Positions 1 through 7,718 of a DNA stretch of 64,000 nt are shown one piece after another. The notes below the pieces were generated by a model. The model made no database searches. It worked only from the letters and a program-made list of their open reading frames with translations, and had not been told where the DNA came from. Location of the stretch: contig CANRFY010000008.1 in assembly GCA_947630015.1 (NCBI GenBank), positions 19,409-83,408 of the forward strand, given 5' to 3'. The translations under genes and the position numbers were made by a program. Source of the DNA: an uncultured Clostridia bacterium. GTDB taxonomy: Bacteria; Bacillota; Clostridia; Oscillospirales; CAG-272. Position 1 is the first letter of the stretch. Every line of letters begins with the position of its first letter.

Positions 1-1764
1 AGCCGCCGCGAGCAGATATGCGGTCTCATCGTCGTCGATGAAGATCGACATATCGCGGACCTCGACGCCGAGCGGATTCCAAATGTTCTGGAGCTTAAAT
101 TCGCCGCCAGGTGTTCCGGTGACGAGGAACAGCTTGCCGTTCGTATAATCGATGCCGTTTTCCCAGTGAGCAGCGATTATGACAATGTTCTTAGATTTGA
201 TGTACGCGGTCTTGACGCTCTCGATGCGGCAGCTCTTCATCAGGCTGTGAGCGCTGGAGTCGACGACGACTCTTGCGTCGCCGAACGCGTATCCGTCGTC
301 GGACGATCTCTCAGATACGCTCGCCGCGCCGTTCGTTACATTGACGGAATAGCTGTAATACTTTTTGCCGTCGAATATATCGGCGCGCGTATGGAGGTTT
401 GTGCCGGTCTGGTTGTTGATCGTATAGAGCTGCGTATCCGGCAGCGCGCGCGTCGTCGCCTTTACGGTGTCGCTCGATATTACGGTGCTGCCGTATTTGA
501 GCTTGACGGTGTATTCATGCTCGCCGAGTGTGACGCCGCAGTCATGCCACGACGTTCCCTTGCCTGTATAGACCGTTTCGCCGTCGCGCGTGATCTCATA
601 TCCGTCAGCTTCGAGCGTCGAACCCCAGTTGAGCGCCACGCAGTCGACGTCGCCGACCTTCGTTCCGCGGCGGCTGTATTCGCCCGTCGCGAACGGCAGA
701 GCGGTGAGCGGGATCACCGCGGACGCGTCCATCGAATAGACGCGTATCTCGGCGAGGTTGCACGCGCCCGCCTTTTCAAATTCGATCTTGGTGTATGCGC
801 CCGTAGTCAAAATATCGCCGTAGAGCTTCACCTCGGAGACGCGCGCCGTCGGCGCTTCCGTCACCTCCCAGATCAGATCGCGGGAGCCGTCCTCGCGGAC
901 GCCGTAGAATTTGCCGCCGACCGCGCTGTTGTCGCTGATGAATGCGATGCCGCCGACCGTATACGTGCCGCCGAGATCGACGGCCGCTGGAGACGTGCCG
1001 CTCGCCAAGGTCGAGGGATTGTTGTCGACGAGCGCCGCGTCGTCGGATTTAAGCTCGAGCTTCGTCATGCCCTGATCCTCGGGGATTATGGCGAAATCCT
1101 CGTATGTTCCGTCGGCATAAAGCTCGCGGTCCGGCTCGACGATCACGTCGGTGGGAATGTTTTTCGCCGTATAAATCTCAAATTCGGCGATATTCGCGCA
1201 GTCGCGCGTGTTCTCGTATTTTATGTAGCGGAACGCGGCGACGCTCTTGAATTTCGTATAATCGACGGTGGTTTGACGCATCGGCGCCGAGCGTATCTGA
1301 TAAATGAGCGTCCAGACTACGCCGTCGACGCTGCCGTAGAACGTGCCGTTAAGGCGCGATTCATATCCGGAGCGCGGCGCGAATCCTATCTTGCCTATGA
1401 GCATACGCTCGCCGAGATCGACCTTGATCCAGCCGTTCTCGACGCCGTCGAAGAACGTGGACACGTTGCCGTCGAACGCCTTTGCCGCCACGTCGGAGCC
1501 GTTGTTGTACGGCGTGGACGAGGTGATCATGTCCTCGGTCACATCGATCTTTGTGTATTCGACGTCGCCGTCAGGTTCGGGATACGACATCTGTTCGGGC
1601 TTTTTGCCCTCCGGCCACGCCGGAGCTTCATCGAGTATGTTCGGATCGTCAGCCGATGTGCCGCCGTCCGTTTCGGATGCGCCGCCGCGCGGTCCGCACG
1701 CGAACAGCGACGCTGCCGTCGCCACGGTAAGAAGCGCGGCGACAATACGATAAAACGCTTTCAT
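1..1764 (-). CDS. Large lipoprotein with two F5/8 (discoidin) domains and a GH43-like propeller, 3' end outside window
   Basis: The reading frame starts at ATG 1764 after a GGAGGG ribosome site and is still open at base 1, so 588 residues are visible. Residues 1-23 form a lipoprotein signal ending in LFAC. An acidic linker follows, then two F5/8 type C-like modules (about 70-200 and 215-345; the first has KAFDGNVSTFF and GWIKVDLGE). A fibronectin III-like module lies at about 350-430. From about 440 there is sequence typical of a GH43-type five-bladed propeller (RDMSIFIDDDETAYLLAA at the edge). I infer a surface-anchored glycan-binding or glycan-cleaving protein. The catalytic part is mostly outside the window, so the substrate cannot be named. 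Confidence 0.8.
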   Translation of the reverse strand, partial: MKAFYRIVAALLTVATAASLFACGPRGGASETDGGTSADDPNILDEAPAWPEGKKPEQMSYPEPDGDVEYTKIDVTEDMITSSTPYNNGSDVAAKAFDGNVSTFFDGVENGWIKVDLGERMLIGKIGFAPRSGYESRLNGTFYGSVDGVVWTLIYQIRSAPMRQTTVDYTKFKSVAAFRYIKYENTRDCANIAEFEIYTAKNIPTDVIVEPDRELYADGTYEDFAIIPEDQGMTKLELKSDDAALVDNNPSTLASGTSPAAVDLGGTYTVGGIAFISDNSAVGGKFYGVREDGSRDLIWEVTEAPTARVSEVKLYGDILTTGAYTKIEFEKAGACNLAEIRVYSMDASAVIPLTALPFATGEYSRRGTKVGDVDCVALNWGSTLEADGYEITRDGETVYTGKGTSWHDCGVTLGEHEYTVKLKYGSTVISSDTVKATTRALPDTQLYTINNQTGTNLHTRADIFDGKKYYSYSVNVTNGAASVSERSSDDGYAFGDARVVVDSSAHSLMKSCRIESVKTAYIKSKNIVIIAAHWENGIDYTNGKLFLVTGTPGGEFKLQNIWNPLGVEVRDMSIFIDDDETAYLLAAA

Positions 1765-1872
1765 ATTCCCTCCGAAAATGTGTATTTTTTTATGAACATC
1801 TACCATAAATATATCATCGCGGCCGCGATTTGTCAAGCATAATATTGACGCGCAGAGGCTCTATATAAAGCG

Positions 1873-1905
1873 TAAAACGTCCCCGAGGCAAAGCCTCGGG
1901 GACGT
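1873..1905 (-). terminator. Rho-independent terminator
   Basis: A perfect 13-bp stem (ACGTCCCCGAGGC with its complement) and a 3-nt loop; on the minus strand it is followed by TTTT. It ends the MATE gene transcript and separates it from the lipoprotein gene. Confidence 0.75.
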
Positions 1906-1940
1906 CACAATGTCAAAGGGATAGGCATAATCGCCGATCG

Positions 1941-2051
1941 TTATTCACCGTGCAGATCGTCTAAAGCCCGTTTGCGTTCATCCGGCGTAAGGCGCAGCTT
2001 CGGGTACGGAAGAGTTTTGTAGTTCAAGGGCTTGTGTTTTCCGTTTTTCAC
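1941..2051 (-). CDS. Possible 36-residue protein downstream of the MATE gene
   Basis: A GTG-started frame 22 bp after the MATE stop encodes 36 residues ending in LTPDERKRALDDLHGE. The composition (KPLNYKTLPYPKLRL, then an acidic/basic helix) looks like real protein rather than an antisense shadow, and it lies before the terminator of the same transcript. There is no clear ribosome site, so it may be translated by coupling. It could also be the C-terminal remnant of a longer MATE reading frame. I do not recognise a family. Confidence 0.35.
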   Translation of the reverse strand: MKNGKHKPLNYKTLPYPKLRLTPDERKRALDDLHGE

Positions 2052-2073
2052 GATAAACGCGGCGCGGCGCCGT

Positions 2074-3459
2074 TTATTCGATCGCGGCGCTGAGATACCG
2101 CTTCTCCCACGGCGCGAATTTATAGTAAAGAAGCATCAAAAGCGAGCAGACCGCCCATCCCGTCGGATACGCGAATGTGATCACCATCTCCGACATCGGG
2201 AAAATGCGCGTCAGCACGAATAAATACAGCTGGCGGAACGCGACGAACGAGCCGAGCATTATCAGCATCGGCGCGCGCGATTCGCCTGCTCCGCGAAGCA
2301 CGCCGGCGAGTATCTGATTTATGATGCAGAGTATGTAGAACGGCGATATCCAGCGCAGGAAATGCACGCCGTAATAGCGGTACATATCGGTTCCCTGCTT
2401 GCTCAGAAAATACACAAGTCCGTCGGCGAAGATGATGATCGGGATGACGAGGACGACGGTCAGCACAACCGACAGCACGATCCCCGTCATAGCGCCGCGC
2501 CGTGAACGCTCCGGCTGTCCCGCGCCGTAATTCTGCGCCACAAACGTAGTGACCGCAAGCGATATCGACTGCATCGGCAGCATCGCGAACGCGTCGATCT
2601 TGTTGTACGACGTCCATCCCGCCATGCAGTCCTCGCCGAACGCGTTTATGTACGACTGAACGAACACGTTCGAGAACGCCGTGATCGCAAGCTGGATCGC
2701 GGTCGGTATTCCTATCCTTACTATGCGCGTCAATATGGCGCGGTCGATTCTGAGCTTGCGCCATTCGATCCTGTACGCCGATTTCACGACCGTAAGCGCG
2801 ATCAGGATGAAGATCGCCGACATCGCCTCCGCGATGACGGTAGCGAGCGCGACTCCGTCCGCGCCCATGTGGCACACAAGCACGAAGATCAGATCGAGCG
2901 CTATATTCGTCAGCGCCGAGATTATGAGCGCGACGAGCGGCAGCACCGAGTTGCCGATCGCGCGCAGGATGCCGGAGCCGATATTGTAAAGCATCAGTCC
3001 CGACAGCCCGAGGAAGTAGATATAAAGATAGATTTCGGCGTCGTGTACGACTGAATCCGGCGTATCCATGAGCGAAACCATGAACGGCACCGTCACCGTG
3101 CATATCGCCGTGAATACTACGCAGAGAATGAGCGATACCGAGATCGTCGTCGCAACGGTGTCGGAGAGGCGCTTGTCGTCCTTCGCGCCGGAATAATGGC
3201 CGATAACGACGCCCGCGCCCGTCGCAAATCCGGAGAAAAATCCGATCGCGGTATTCAGTATCGGGCCGACGCTTCCGACGGCGGCGTATGCAGACTGCCC
3301 CACATAGTTTCCCACGACCCATGAGTCGACGGTGTTGTAAAGCTGCTGGAACAGGTTGCCTATCAGCATCGGGATCGCGAACATTATGAGCAGGGACGTT
3401 ATGTTCCCCTTTGTCATATCCATGTCGGAGCTGTGCCGGCGATGCGATTCTTTAACCAT
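2074..3459 (-). CDS. MATE family efflux transporter
   Basis: About 461 residues with twelve hydrophobic segments in two related halves, the usual MATE size. The N-terminus (MTKGNITSLLIMFAIPMLIG, then LFQQLYNTVDSWVVGNYVG) is the classic start of clostridial MatE proteins. Role by family: Na+ or H+ coupled export of cationic drugs or metabolites across the membrane. The frame is open upstream to 3546. I take ATG 3459, though GTG 3474 and ATG 3423 or 3417 are possible, because the promoter at 3518-3546 places the transcript start near 3511. It is transcribed alone or with the small frame that follows. The substrate cannot be read from the sequence. Confidence 0.9.
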   Translation of the reverse strand: MVKESHRRHSSDMDMTKGNITSLLIMFAIPMLIGNLFQQLYNTVDSWVVGNYVGQSAYAAVGSVGPILNTAIGFFSGFATGAGVVIGHYSGAKDDKRLSDTVATTISVSLILCVVFTAICTVTVPFMVSLMDTPDSVVHDAEIYLYIYFLGLSGLMLYNIGSGILRAIGNSVLPLVALIISALTNIALDLIFVLVCHMGADGVALATVIAEAMSAIFILIALTVVKSAYRIEWRKLRIDRAILTRIVRIGIPTAIQLAITAFSNVFVQSYINAFGEDCMAGWTSYNKIDAFAMLPMQSISLAVTTFVAQNYGAGQPERSRRGAMTGIVLSVVLTVVLVIPIIIFADGLVYFLSKQGTDMYRYYGVHFLRWISPFYILCIINQILAGVLRGAGESRAPMLIMLGSFVAFRQLYLFVLTRIFPMSEMVITFAYPTGWAVCSLLMLLYYKFAPWEKRYLSAAIE

Positions 3460-3517
3460 TTGCTTATATATCACGTACCTTTCGGCGCGTCCGGAGGACG
3501 CTCTTTGAGCAGGAACA

Positions 3518-3546
3518 AGTATAGCACAATCCGACATAAAATGCAA
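3518..3546 (-). promoter_or_regulatory. Promoter of the MATE gene
   Basis: On the minus strand TTGCAT, a 17-bp spacer and TATACT preceded by TGC (extended -10). It is divergent from the promoter of the queuosine-precursor transporter about 55 bp away. Confidence 0.6.
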
Positions 3547-3599
3547 TAAGATACGTGTGCGCGGGAGAATTTATGTTTTGACAAATTCGCGTCGGACTA

Positions 3600-3628
3600 T
3601 TGCAATTTTTCCGTTATTGTGCTATAAC
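3600..3628 (+). promoter_or_regulatory. Promoter of the preQ1 riboswitch transcript
   Basis: TTGCAA, 17-bp spacer, TGC-TATAAC (extended -10). The predicted start near 3635 lies immediately before the riboswitch P1 stem. A second -35-like TTGACA at 3578 has no well-spaced -10. Confidence 0.6.
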
Positions 3629-3636
3629 TATCGCAA

Positions 3637-3671
3637 TGATGTTCTTGATAACCATCTAAAAAACAAGGAAG
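3637..3671 (+). ncRNA. preQ1-I riboswitch
   Basis: P1 is GATG (3638-3641) with CATC (3653-3656). The loop begins UUCUUGAU and ends AAC, with the ligand-pairing C expected at 3652. A U then A-rich tail (UAAAAAACAAGG) follows. CUUG (3644-3647) can pair with CAAG (3664-3667), giving the H-type pseudoknot P2 that covers the ribosome site AAGGAAG, so control would be translational. The order of elements and the loop and tail sequences match the class I preQ1 aptamer of queuosine genes. The next gene is a YhhQ/VUT-type queuosine precursor transporter, a known target. Identified by eye; no covariance model was run. Confidence 0.85.
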
Positions 3672-3679
3672 TACCGGCT

Positions 3680-4495
3680 TTGAAAAAGATCAACAGAATA
3701 ACTGACGCCGCAGGCGCGCCGACCGAGCAGGCTTCATGCCGCAAAACAATCCCCGCATTCGGACTCAAACGCGAGCTTTACGAATTCAAGCTCCTGATGC
3801 GTTCGATCCCGTCGCTGATGACGACGATGTTTATCATGTCTGTCGTCATAATGAATCTGCTCGCAAACAAGAGCATTTCGCTTCCCTTCGACTGGCTCGC
3901 CCTTGACTGCGGCATCATCGTTTCGTGGATCTCGTTTCTGTCGATGGATATAATCACAAAGCATTTCGGCCCGAAGGCAGCGACGGAAGTGTCGCTCGCC
4001 GCCGTCGCCGTCAATCTGTTTGTGTGCGCGCTTCTGTATCTGTCGAGCATCGTACCCGGCGTATGGGGCGAATCGTTCGTCGAACATGGCAGCGACGCCA
4101 TAAACGCCGCGCTGAACAATACGTTCGGCGGCACATGGTATGTGCTGCTCGGCAGCACGATCGCGTTCGCGTCGTCCGCCGTCGTCAATAATTTCGTAAA
4201 TTACGCCGTCGGCAAAACGATGAGAAGCGACGGATTCTTTGCGTATGCGTGCCGCTCGTATGTTTCGACCGCGATCGGACAGTTCACAGATAATATCGTC
4301 TTCGCGCTGATCGTAAGCCACTTTTTCTTCGGATGGTCGCTTTTGCAATGCGTGACGTGCGCCGCGACGGGGATGGTCGCCGAGCTTCTGTGCGAGGCAT
4401 TGTTTTCTCATCTCGGCTATACGGTATGTAAAAAATGGAGCGAGGACGGCGTCGGCGCCGAATACCTCGCCCTTTCAAAGGAGAGATCGATTTGA
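3680..4495 (+). CDS. VUT/YhhQ family queuosine precursor transporter
   Basis: 271 residues from TTG 3680, chosen because GGAAG lies 8 bases upstream and overlaps the riboswitch; longer in-frame starts would lie before the promoter. Hydrophobic segments begin near residue 45. The family core MNLLANKSISLPF is followed by DCGIIVSWISFLSMDIITKHFG, as in COG1738 (YhhQ) proteins, which import preQ0, preQ1 or queuine for tRNA modification. The preQ1-I riboswitch directly upstream independently supports this substrate. The N-terminal 45 residues are polar and longer than in many relatives. It overlaps the SDR gene by four bases (TTGA). Confidence 0.85.
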   Translation: MKKINRITDAAGAPTEQASCRKTIPAFGLKRELYEFKLLMRSIPSLMTTMFIMSVVIMNLLANKSISLPFDWLALDCGIIVSWISFLSMDIITKHFGPKAATEVSLAAVAVNLFVCALLYLSSIVPGVWGESFVEHGSDAINAALNNTFGGTWYVLLGSTIAFASSAVVNNFVNYAVGKTMRSDGFFAYACRSYVSTAIGQFTDNIVFALIVSHFFFGWSLLQCVTCAATGMVAELLCEALFSHLGYTVCKKWSEDGVGAEYLALSKERSI

Positions 4496-5157
4496 CTGCC
4501 GCAAACAGACCGCGAGCGCTCATAACGGGATCGAGCCGAGGCATCGGCCGCGCGGCGGCGGAGCTTTTCATTTCGCGCGGATATGACGTCGTCGGCATCG
4601 ACGCGCTGCCGCCGTCGATCTTCTGCGGCGCATATACGCATTACATTTGCGATATCGCAAATGACGAGCTGCCCGATCTCGGCACGCTCGATATAATCGT
4701 AAACAACGCCGGCGTGCAGGATTCGGGACGCGATATCGACGTCAATTTGAAGGGGACGATCCGCGTCACCGAAAAATACGCGTTTTGTTGCGGTGTCAGA
4801 AGCGTTTTGTTCATCGCGTCCGCGAGCGCCTCGACTGGCGCGGAATTTCCCGAATACGCCGCGTCGAAGGGTGGCGTCGTCGCATATATGAAAAACATCG
4901 CGCTGCGGCTCGCGCCGTCGGGCGCGACGGCGAACAGTCTGTCGCCCGGCGGCGTTTTGACGGAGCTGAACGATCACGTCATAAACGATCCCGCGCTCTG
5001 GTCAAAAATTATGGATGAAACGCCGCTTCGCAAATGGGCCGACGTCGGCGAGATCGCGGAATGGATATATTTTCTGACCGCCGTCAATAAATCGATGACG
5101 GCGCAGGATATCCTCGTCGATAACGGCGAGGCCGCAAGATCAAATTTCATCTGGTAA
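4492..5157 (+). CDS. SDR family oxidoreductase
   Basis: 221 residues starting at TTG 4492 (GGAGAG upstream), overlapping the transporter stop. A classical short-chain dehydrogenase: glycine-rich nucleotide site TGSSRGIG near residue 12, NNAG, a catalytic Asn region (DVN), Ser cluster SASAS, YAASK (Tyr and Lys of the active site) and SPGGV. It should reduce or oxidise a small carbonyl/hydroxyl substrate with NAD(P)H. The overlap puts it under the same preQ1 riboswitch transcript, but no queuosine role is known for this family. The substrate is unknown. Confidence 0.85.
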   Translation: MTAANRPRALITGSSRGIGRAAAELFISRGYDVVGIDALPPSIFCGAYTHYICDIANDELPDLGTLDIIVNNAGVQDSGRDIDVNLKGTIRVTEKYAFCCGVRSVLFIASASASTGAEFPEYAASKGGVVAYMKNIALRLAPSGATANSLSPGGVLTELNDHVINDPALWSKIMDETPLRKWADVGEIAEWIYFLTAVNKSMTAQDILVDNGEAARSNFIW

Positions 5158-5177
5158 ATAACGAGCAGCACAACGGC

Positions 5178-5284
5178 TGACACACTCGCCAAATAACTAT
5201 TGTAAGGAAAGTTTTGAAGGGATTCTTAAGGGGAACTTTTTCAAAAGTTCCCCTTAAGCGGGGTTTGGGGCAGCGCCCCAAATT
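5178..5284 (-). repeat. Dispersed structured repeat, copy A (partial, minus orientation)
   Basis: Read on the minus strand: hairpin 1 (TTGGGGC-GCT-GCCCCAA), then ACCCCGC, then hairpin 2 (TTAAGGGGAACTTTT with its complement), then a degraded tail with CAAAACTTTCCTTACA and GTGTGTCAG. It lacks the third hairpin. It sits between the convergent SDR and M23 genes. Confidence 0.8.
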
Positions 5285-5300
5285 ACACTATCCACAATCA

Positions 5301-5329
5301 AAAACGGGGACGAGAGGTCCCCGTTTTTT
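5301..5329. terminator. Bidirectional terminator
   Basis: Stem ACGGGGAC / GTCCCCGT with five-base loop, AAAA on the left and TTTTTT on the right, between the convergent SDR and M23 genes. Confidence 0.8.
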
Positions 5330-6084
5330 CAGTCATGCACGTTATCGGATGTGTTGAAAGTGACGTAATCGCACGGGTCGACGTTTTCGCCCGCGATTTT
5401 GAGTTCAAAATGGAGATGAGGTTCGTCCGCTATCTCATAGAGCGCGCTCTCCCCTACCGTGCCGATAACGTCTCCCGCCGCAAGCTGTCTGCCGACGAGC
5501 GAGGCGTCGTTTGATTCCGGCGACAGGTTGCGGTAGACGGTCACGGCGTCGCCCTCATGCGACACCGTAATGCATACGCCCCAGAACGGATCGTCCCACA
5601 CCTCGGATACGACGCCGGCCGCCGCCGCTCTGACGTCGGCTCCCGCCGACGTCGCCACATCGACGCCCGTATGCGTCCTGTAATCGTCCATCGTCAACGA
5701 ATATACAAGCACGCTCCCGCTGTGTGCCTTAGATACGACGCCGTCGACGGGCGAGGTGAATTCCGGCAGCTCCGACGGCGCGTCGACGTCGTCGACGCCC
5801 TCGCTCTCTTCCGGCTGCGTGTCAGCAGGCTTTGTCTCTGCCGGCTCGCGAGTGTCCGTGTCAGGCTTGACGACGGGCGCGTCCGTCGTGCGTCCGTCCG
5901 GATCATGCTCGGCAGTGTCGCGCGGCGCCATCGCGTGCGTGCCTTGGTCAGTCGTTCCCGCGTCCGGCGCGGGACGCGCGCGTCTCGACGCGACGCCTAA
6001 AACGACTACGAGCGCCGCCAGCACCGTTAGCACAAGTATCAGCGCGGCATAAGCCGCCCTGTTTTCGTATTTCTTGTTTTCCAT
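5329..6084 (-). CDS. Membrane-anchored M23 family peptidase, SpoIIQ-like
   Basis: 251 residues: a short cytoplasmic N-terminus, one membrane segment (about 11-33), a Pro/Thr/Asp-rich linker (about 37-105) and a C-terminal LytM/M23 domain. Zinc-site motifs are visible: HTGVD (first His and Asp) and HLHFE (HxH). M23 enzymes cut peptidoglycan cross-bridge peptides. The single-membrane-segment layout with a long linker resembles SpoIIQ, the engulfment protein of the forespore, but some SpoIIQ proteins are inactive while this one keeps the metal motifs. It is a single gene ending at a shared terminator. The sporulation role is inference. Confidence 0.75.
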   Translation of the reverse strand: MENKKYENRAAYAALILVLTVLAALVVVLGVASRRARPAPDAGTTDQGTHAMAPRDTAEHDPDGRTTDAPVVKPDTDTREPAETKPADTQPEESEGVDDVDAPSELPEFTSPVDGVVSKAHSGSVLVYSLTMDDYRTHTGVDVATSAGADVRAAAAGVVSEVWDDPFWGVCITVSHEGDAVTVYRNLSPESNDASLVGRQLAAGDVIGTVGESALYEIADEPHLHFELKIAGENVDPCDYVTFNTSDNVHD

Positions 6085-6211
6085 AATGTAATAAAACTCC
6101 CTTTTCAGATTTTGCTTTGCAAGCTTATAATTGCCACTCGGCGCGTAATTTATTCAGAGAAACGCGCGGCGCGCGCAAAAAAGTTGCCGCCGACGCCTTC
6201 GCCGATAAAGC

Positions 6212-6240
6212 TTGACATGACGGCGGCGCGAATGTATAAT
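6212..6240 (+). promoter_or_regulatory. Consensus sigma-A promoter
   Basis: TTGACA, 17 bp, TATAAT: a perfect match to consensus, about 40 bp before the ATG of the next gene. Strong constitutive expression is expected. Confidence 0.85.
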
Positions 6241-6280
6241 CATATTTGAGCAGGCAAAAAGCATTTTCTGAGGTGGAATT

Positions 6281-6898
6281 ATGATAAAATTAGAAAGAAC
6301 GAACGTGATGAATTTGGAGGGCGCGATGCGCGGCGCGCGCAATCCGATGAACAGCTGGGCGCGTTCAGACAGCTATTATAATGAAAACGGCGAATACGTC
6401 CTCGGCGAAAACGATCTCGATCTCGCCGTCAGGCTCCGCCGCGCCGGCTCCGATCACCGCAAATTCATCAGGCAGATATTCGTCTCCGTCGACATAACGG
6501 CGCCGCTTTACTGGTGGAAGGAATTCGACACGTACAAGGTCGGCACCGTCGCAAATTCGACCTCGACGATGCATAAGATACATTCAAAGCCGTTCTCGCG
6601 CGCCGATTTTTCGTGCGATAAATGCTCGCCCGACGCGCTTTCTGCGCTCGACGCGCTGATCGAATACATGGAAAAGGCGCGTCTGCGCTACGTCGAAACT
6701 AAAAATAAATGCGACTGGTACGATATGATCCAGCTTCTGCCGTCGTCGTATAATCAGATGCGCACTGTGACGATGAATTATGAAAATCTCGTCAACATCT
6801 ATTTCGCGCGCAAGGATCACAAGCTCGACGAATGGCACGTTTTCTGCGATTGGATCAAAACGCTTCCCTACGCGCAAAAGATCATAATCGCGGAATGA
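6281..6898 (+). CDS. Conserved hypothetical protein (FIRQIFVSVDITAPLYWWKE family)
   Basis: 205 residues from ATG 6281, with GAGGTGG four bases upstream. No signal peptide or membrane segment, so cytoplasmic. The motifs LEGAMRGARNPMNSW, FIRQIFVSVDITAPLYWWKE, YKVGTVANSTSTMHKIH and LPSSYNQMRTVTMNYENL are of a type I recall as widely conserved in Clostridia and their phages without an assigned function. The mix of Trp, Arg, Ser and His in helices faintly recalls flavin-dependent thymidylate synthases, but no ThyX signature is present. It is monocistronic behind a consensus promoter and a strong terminator. Confidence 0.8.
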   Translation: MIKLERTNVMNLEGAMRGARNPMNSWARSDSYYNENGEYVLGENDLDLAVRLRRAGSDHRKFIRQIFVSVDITAPLYWWKEFDTYKVGTVANSTSTMHKIHSKPFSRADFSCDKCSPDALSALDALIEYMEKARLRYVETKNKCDWYDMIQLLPSSYNQMRTVTMNYENLVNIYFARKDHKLDEWHVFCDWIKTLPYAQKIIIAE

Positions 6899-6925
6899 TC
6901 GGGACTTCATTATATTATAAGCAAA

Positions 6926-6968
6926 AGCGGCGCGGAGTGACAGACTGTCACCCCGCGCCGCGCTTTTT
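6926..6968 (+). terminator. Rho-independent terminator
   Basis: Long GC-rich stem (GCGGCGCGG-GTGACA with its complement, one bulge each side) followed by CTTTTT. Confidence 0.8.
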
Positions 6969-6979
6969 AATTCTATTTT

Positions 6980-7411
6980 TTATTTATGAAACGCCGCGTC
7001 CCACAATTTGCGCGCGATCCTGATCACAAACGCGCATATCATCGCGCCGACGCTCGCCGCCGCCTCCGCGCCGAATACGGTCACGATCACCGATGATATC
7101 AAGTATGCGGCGGCTCCGACGCCGGCGCCGGGCGCGAACGAGCTTTCCGACACCGTATATATGATCTCGGCCGCGATAAATCCGACAAGCGCCATAATGA
7201 ACGGCATGAAGACGAGTATCGGGCGCTCGATCGTCAGCCACATTACGGTCTGCAATAAAAGCGCGTATACGAATATGAAAACGGGCATATTGACGGCTCC
7301 GCCCGATATGACGTCGACGATCAGCATTGCCGCCGTCGGGACGACGGTGAACAGCGCGAATATAATTAAAGCGGACAGCCTCGGCCGTCTGTCGGTGAAG
7401 TCGTTGATCAT
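6980..7411 (-). CDS. Small four-segment membrane protein of unknown function
   Basis: 143 residues with four hydrophobic helices (about 14-36, 40-58, 66-88 and 95-125), a positively charged N-terminus and a short basic C-terminus. I recognise no family motif. It lies between two plus-strand genes and appears to be transcribed alone. It is likely an inner-membrane protein; no substrate or partner can be proposed. Confidence 0.65.
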   Translation of the reverse strand: MINDFTDRRPRLSALIIFALFTVVPTAAMLIVDVISGGAVNMPVFIFVYALLLQTVMWLTIERPILVFMPFIMALVGFIAAEIIYTVSESSFAPGAGVGAAAYLISSVIVTVFGAEAAASVGAMICAFVIRIARKLWDAAFHK

Positions 7412-7653
7412 TTTCCGTTTGCTCTGAACAGTTTATTTACCGCCCTACATTTTATCACACAAAGCCGTCATATGTCAACAAAATTCGGCCCCGCGTCCGT
7501 TTTCGCAAAAATAGAGCCGTTTTGTCTCGATTCGGAACCGTTCGAGCGCTATGCGCACGGAACTTCCTTTGCCGCATTTTTTCGCGTTCAACTTTTGTAA
7601 AATCGAACAAATCCCCGCGGGAATGTTTGTGGAAATTTTTGGCATCGAGATTC
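7412..7653. other. Intergenic region upstream of spo0A, nothing recognised
   Basis: About 240 bp between the divergent membrane-protein gene and the spo0A promoter. No clean 0A box (TGTCGAA) or SigH promoter could be identified, although such control is common for spo0A. Confidence 0.5.
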
Positions 7654-7682
7654 TTGCTATTTATGGAAGAATATGGTATCAT
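7654..7682 (+). promoter_or_regulatory. Promoter of spo0A
   Basis: TTGCTA, 17 bp, TATCAT, ending 36 bp before the start codon; sigma-A type. Confidence 0.6.
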
Positions 7683-7718
7683 AATTGCACAGTCAAAGCA
7701 AAGGACGGAGATAACGAA

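Noticed and set aside
166..1842. 558-residue plus-strand frame
   Set aside because: It is antisense to the lipoprotein gene, whose minus frame has a signal peptide, ribosome site and recognisable domains. The plus-frame protein is Arg/Asp/Val-rich as expected for a GC-biased shadow.
3578..3606. TTGACA at 3578 as the main promoter of the riboswitch transcript
   Set aside because: The best -10 at 17 bp is TGCAAT, weaker than the extended TGC-TATAAC set at 3600-3628, which places the start at the riboswitch.
7412..7718. 0A box or SigH promoter before spo0A
   Set aside because: Only imperfect matches (such as TTTTGTCTCGA) that I could not distinguish from chance.
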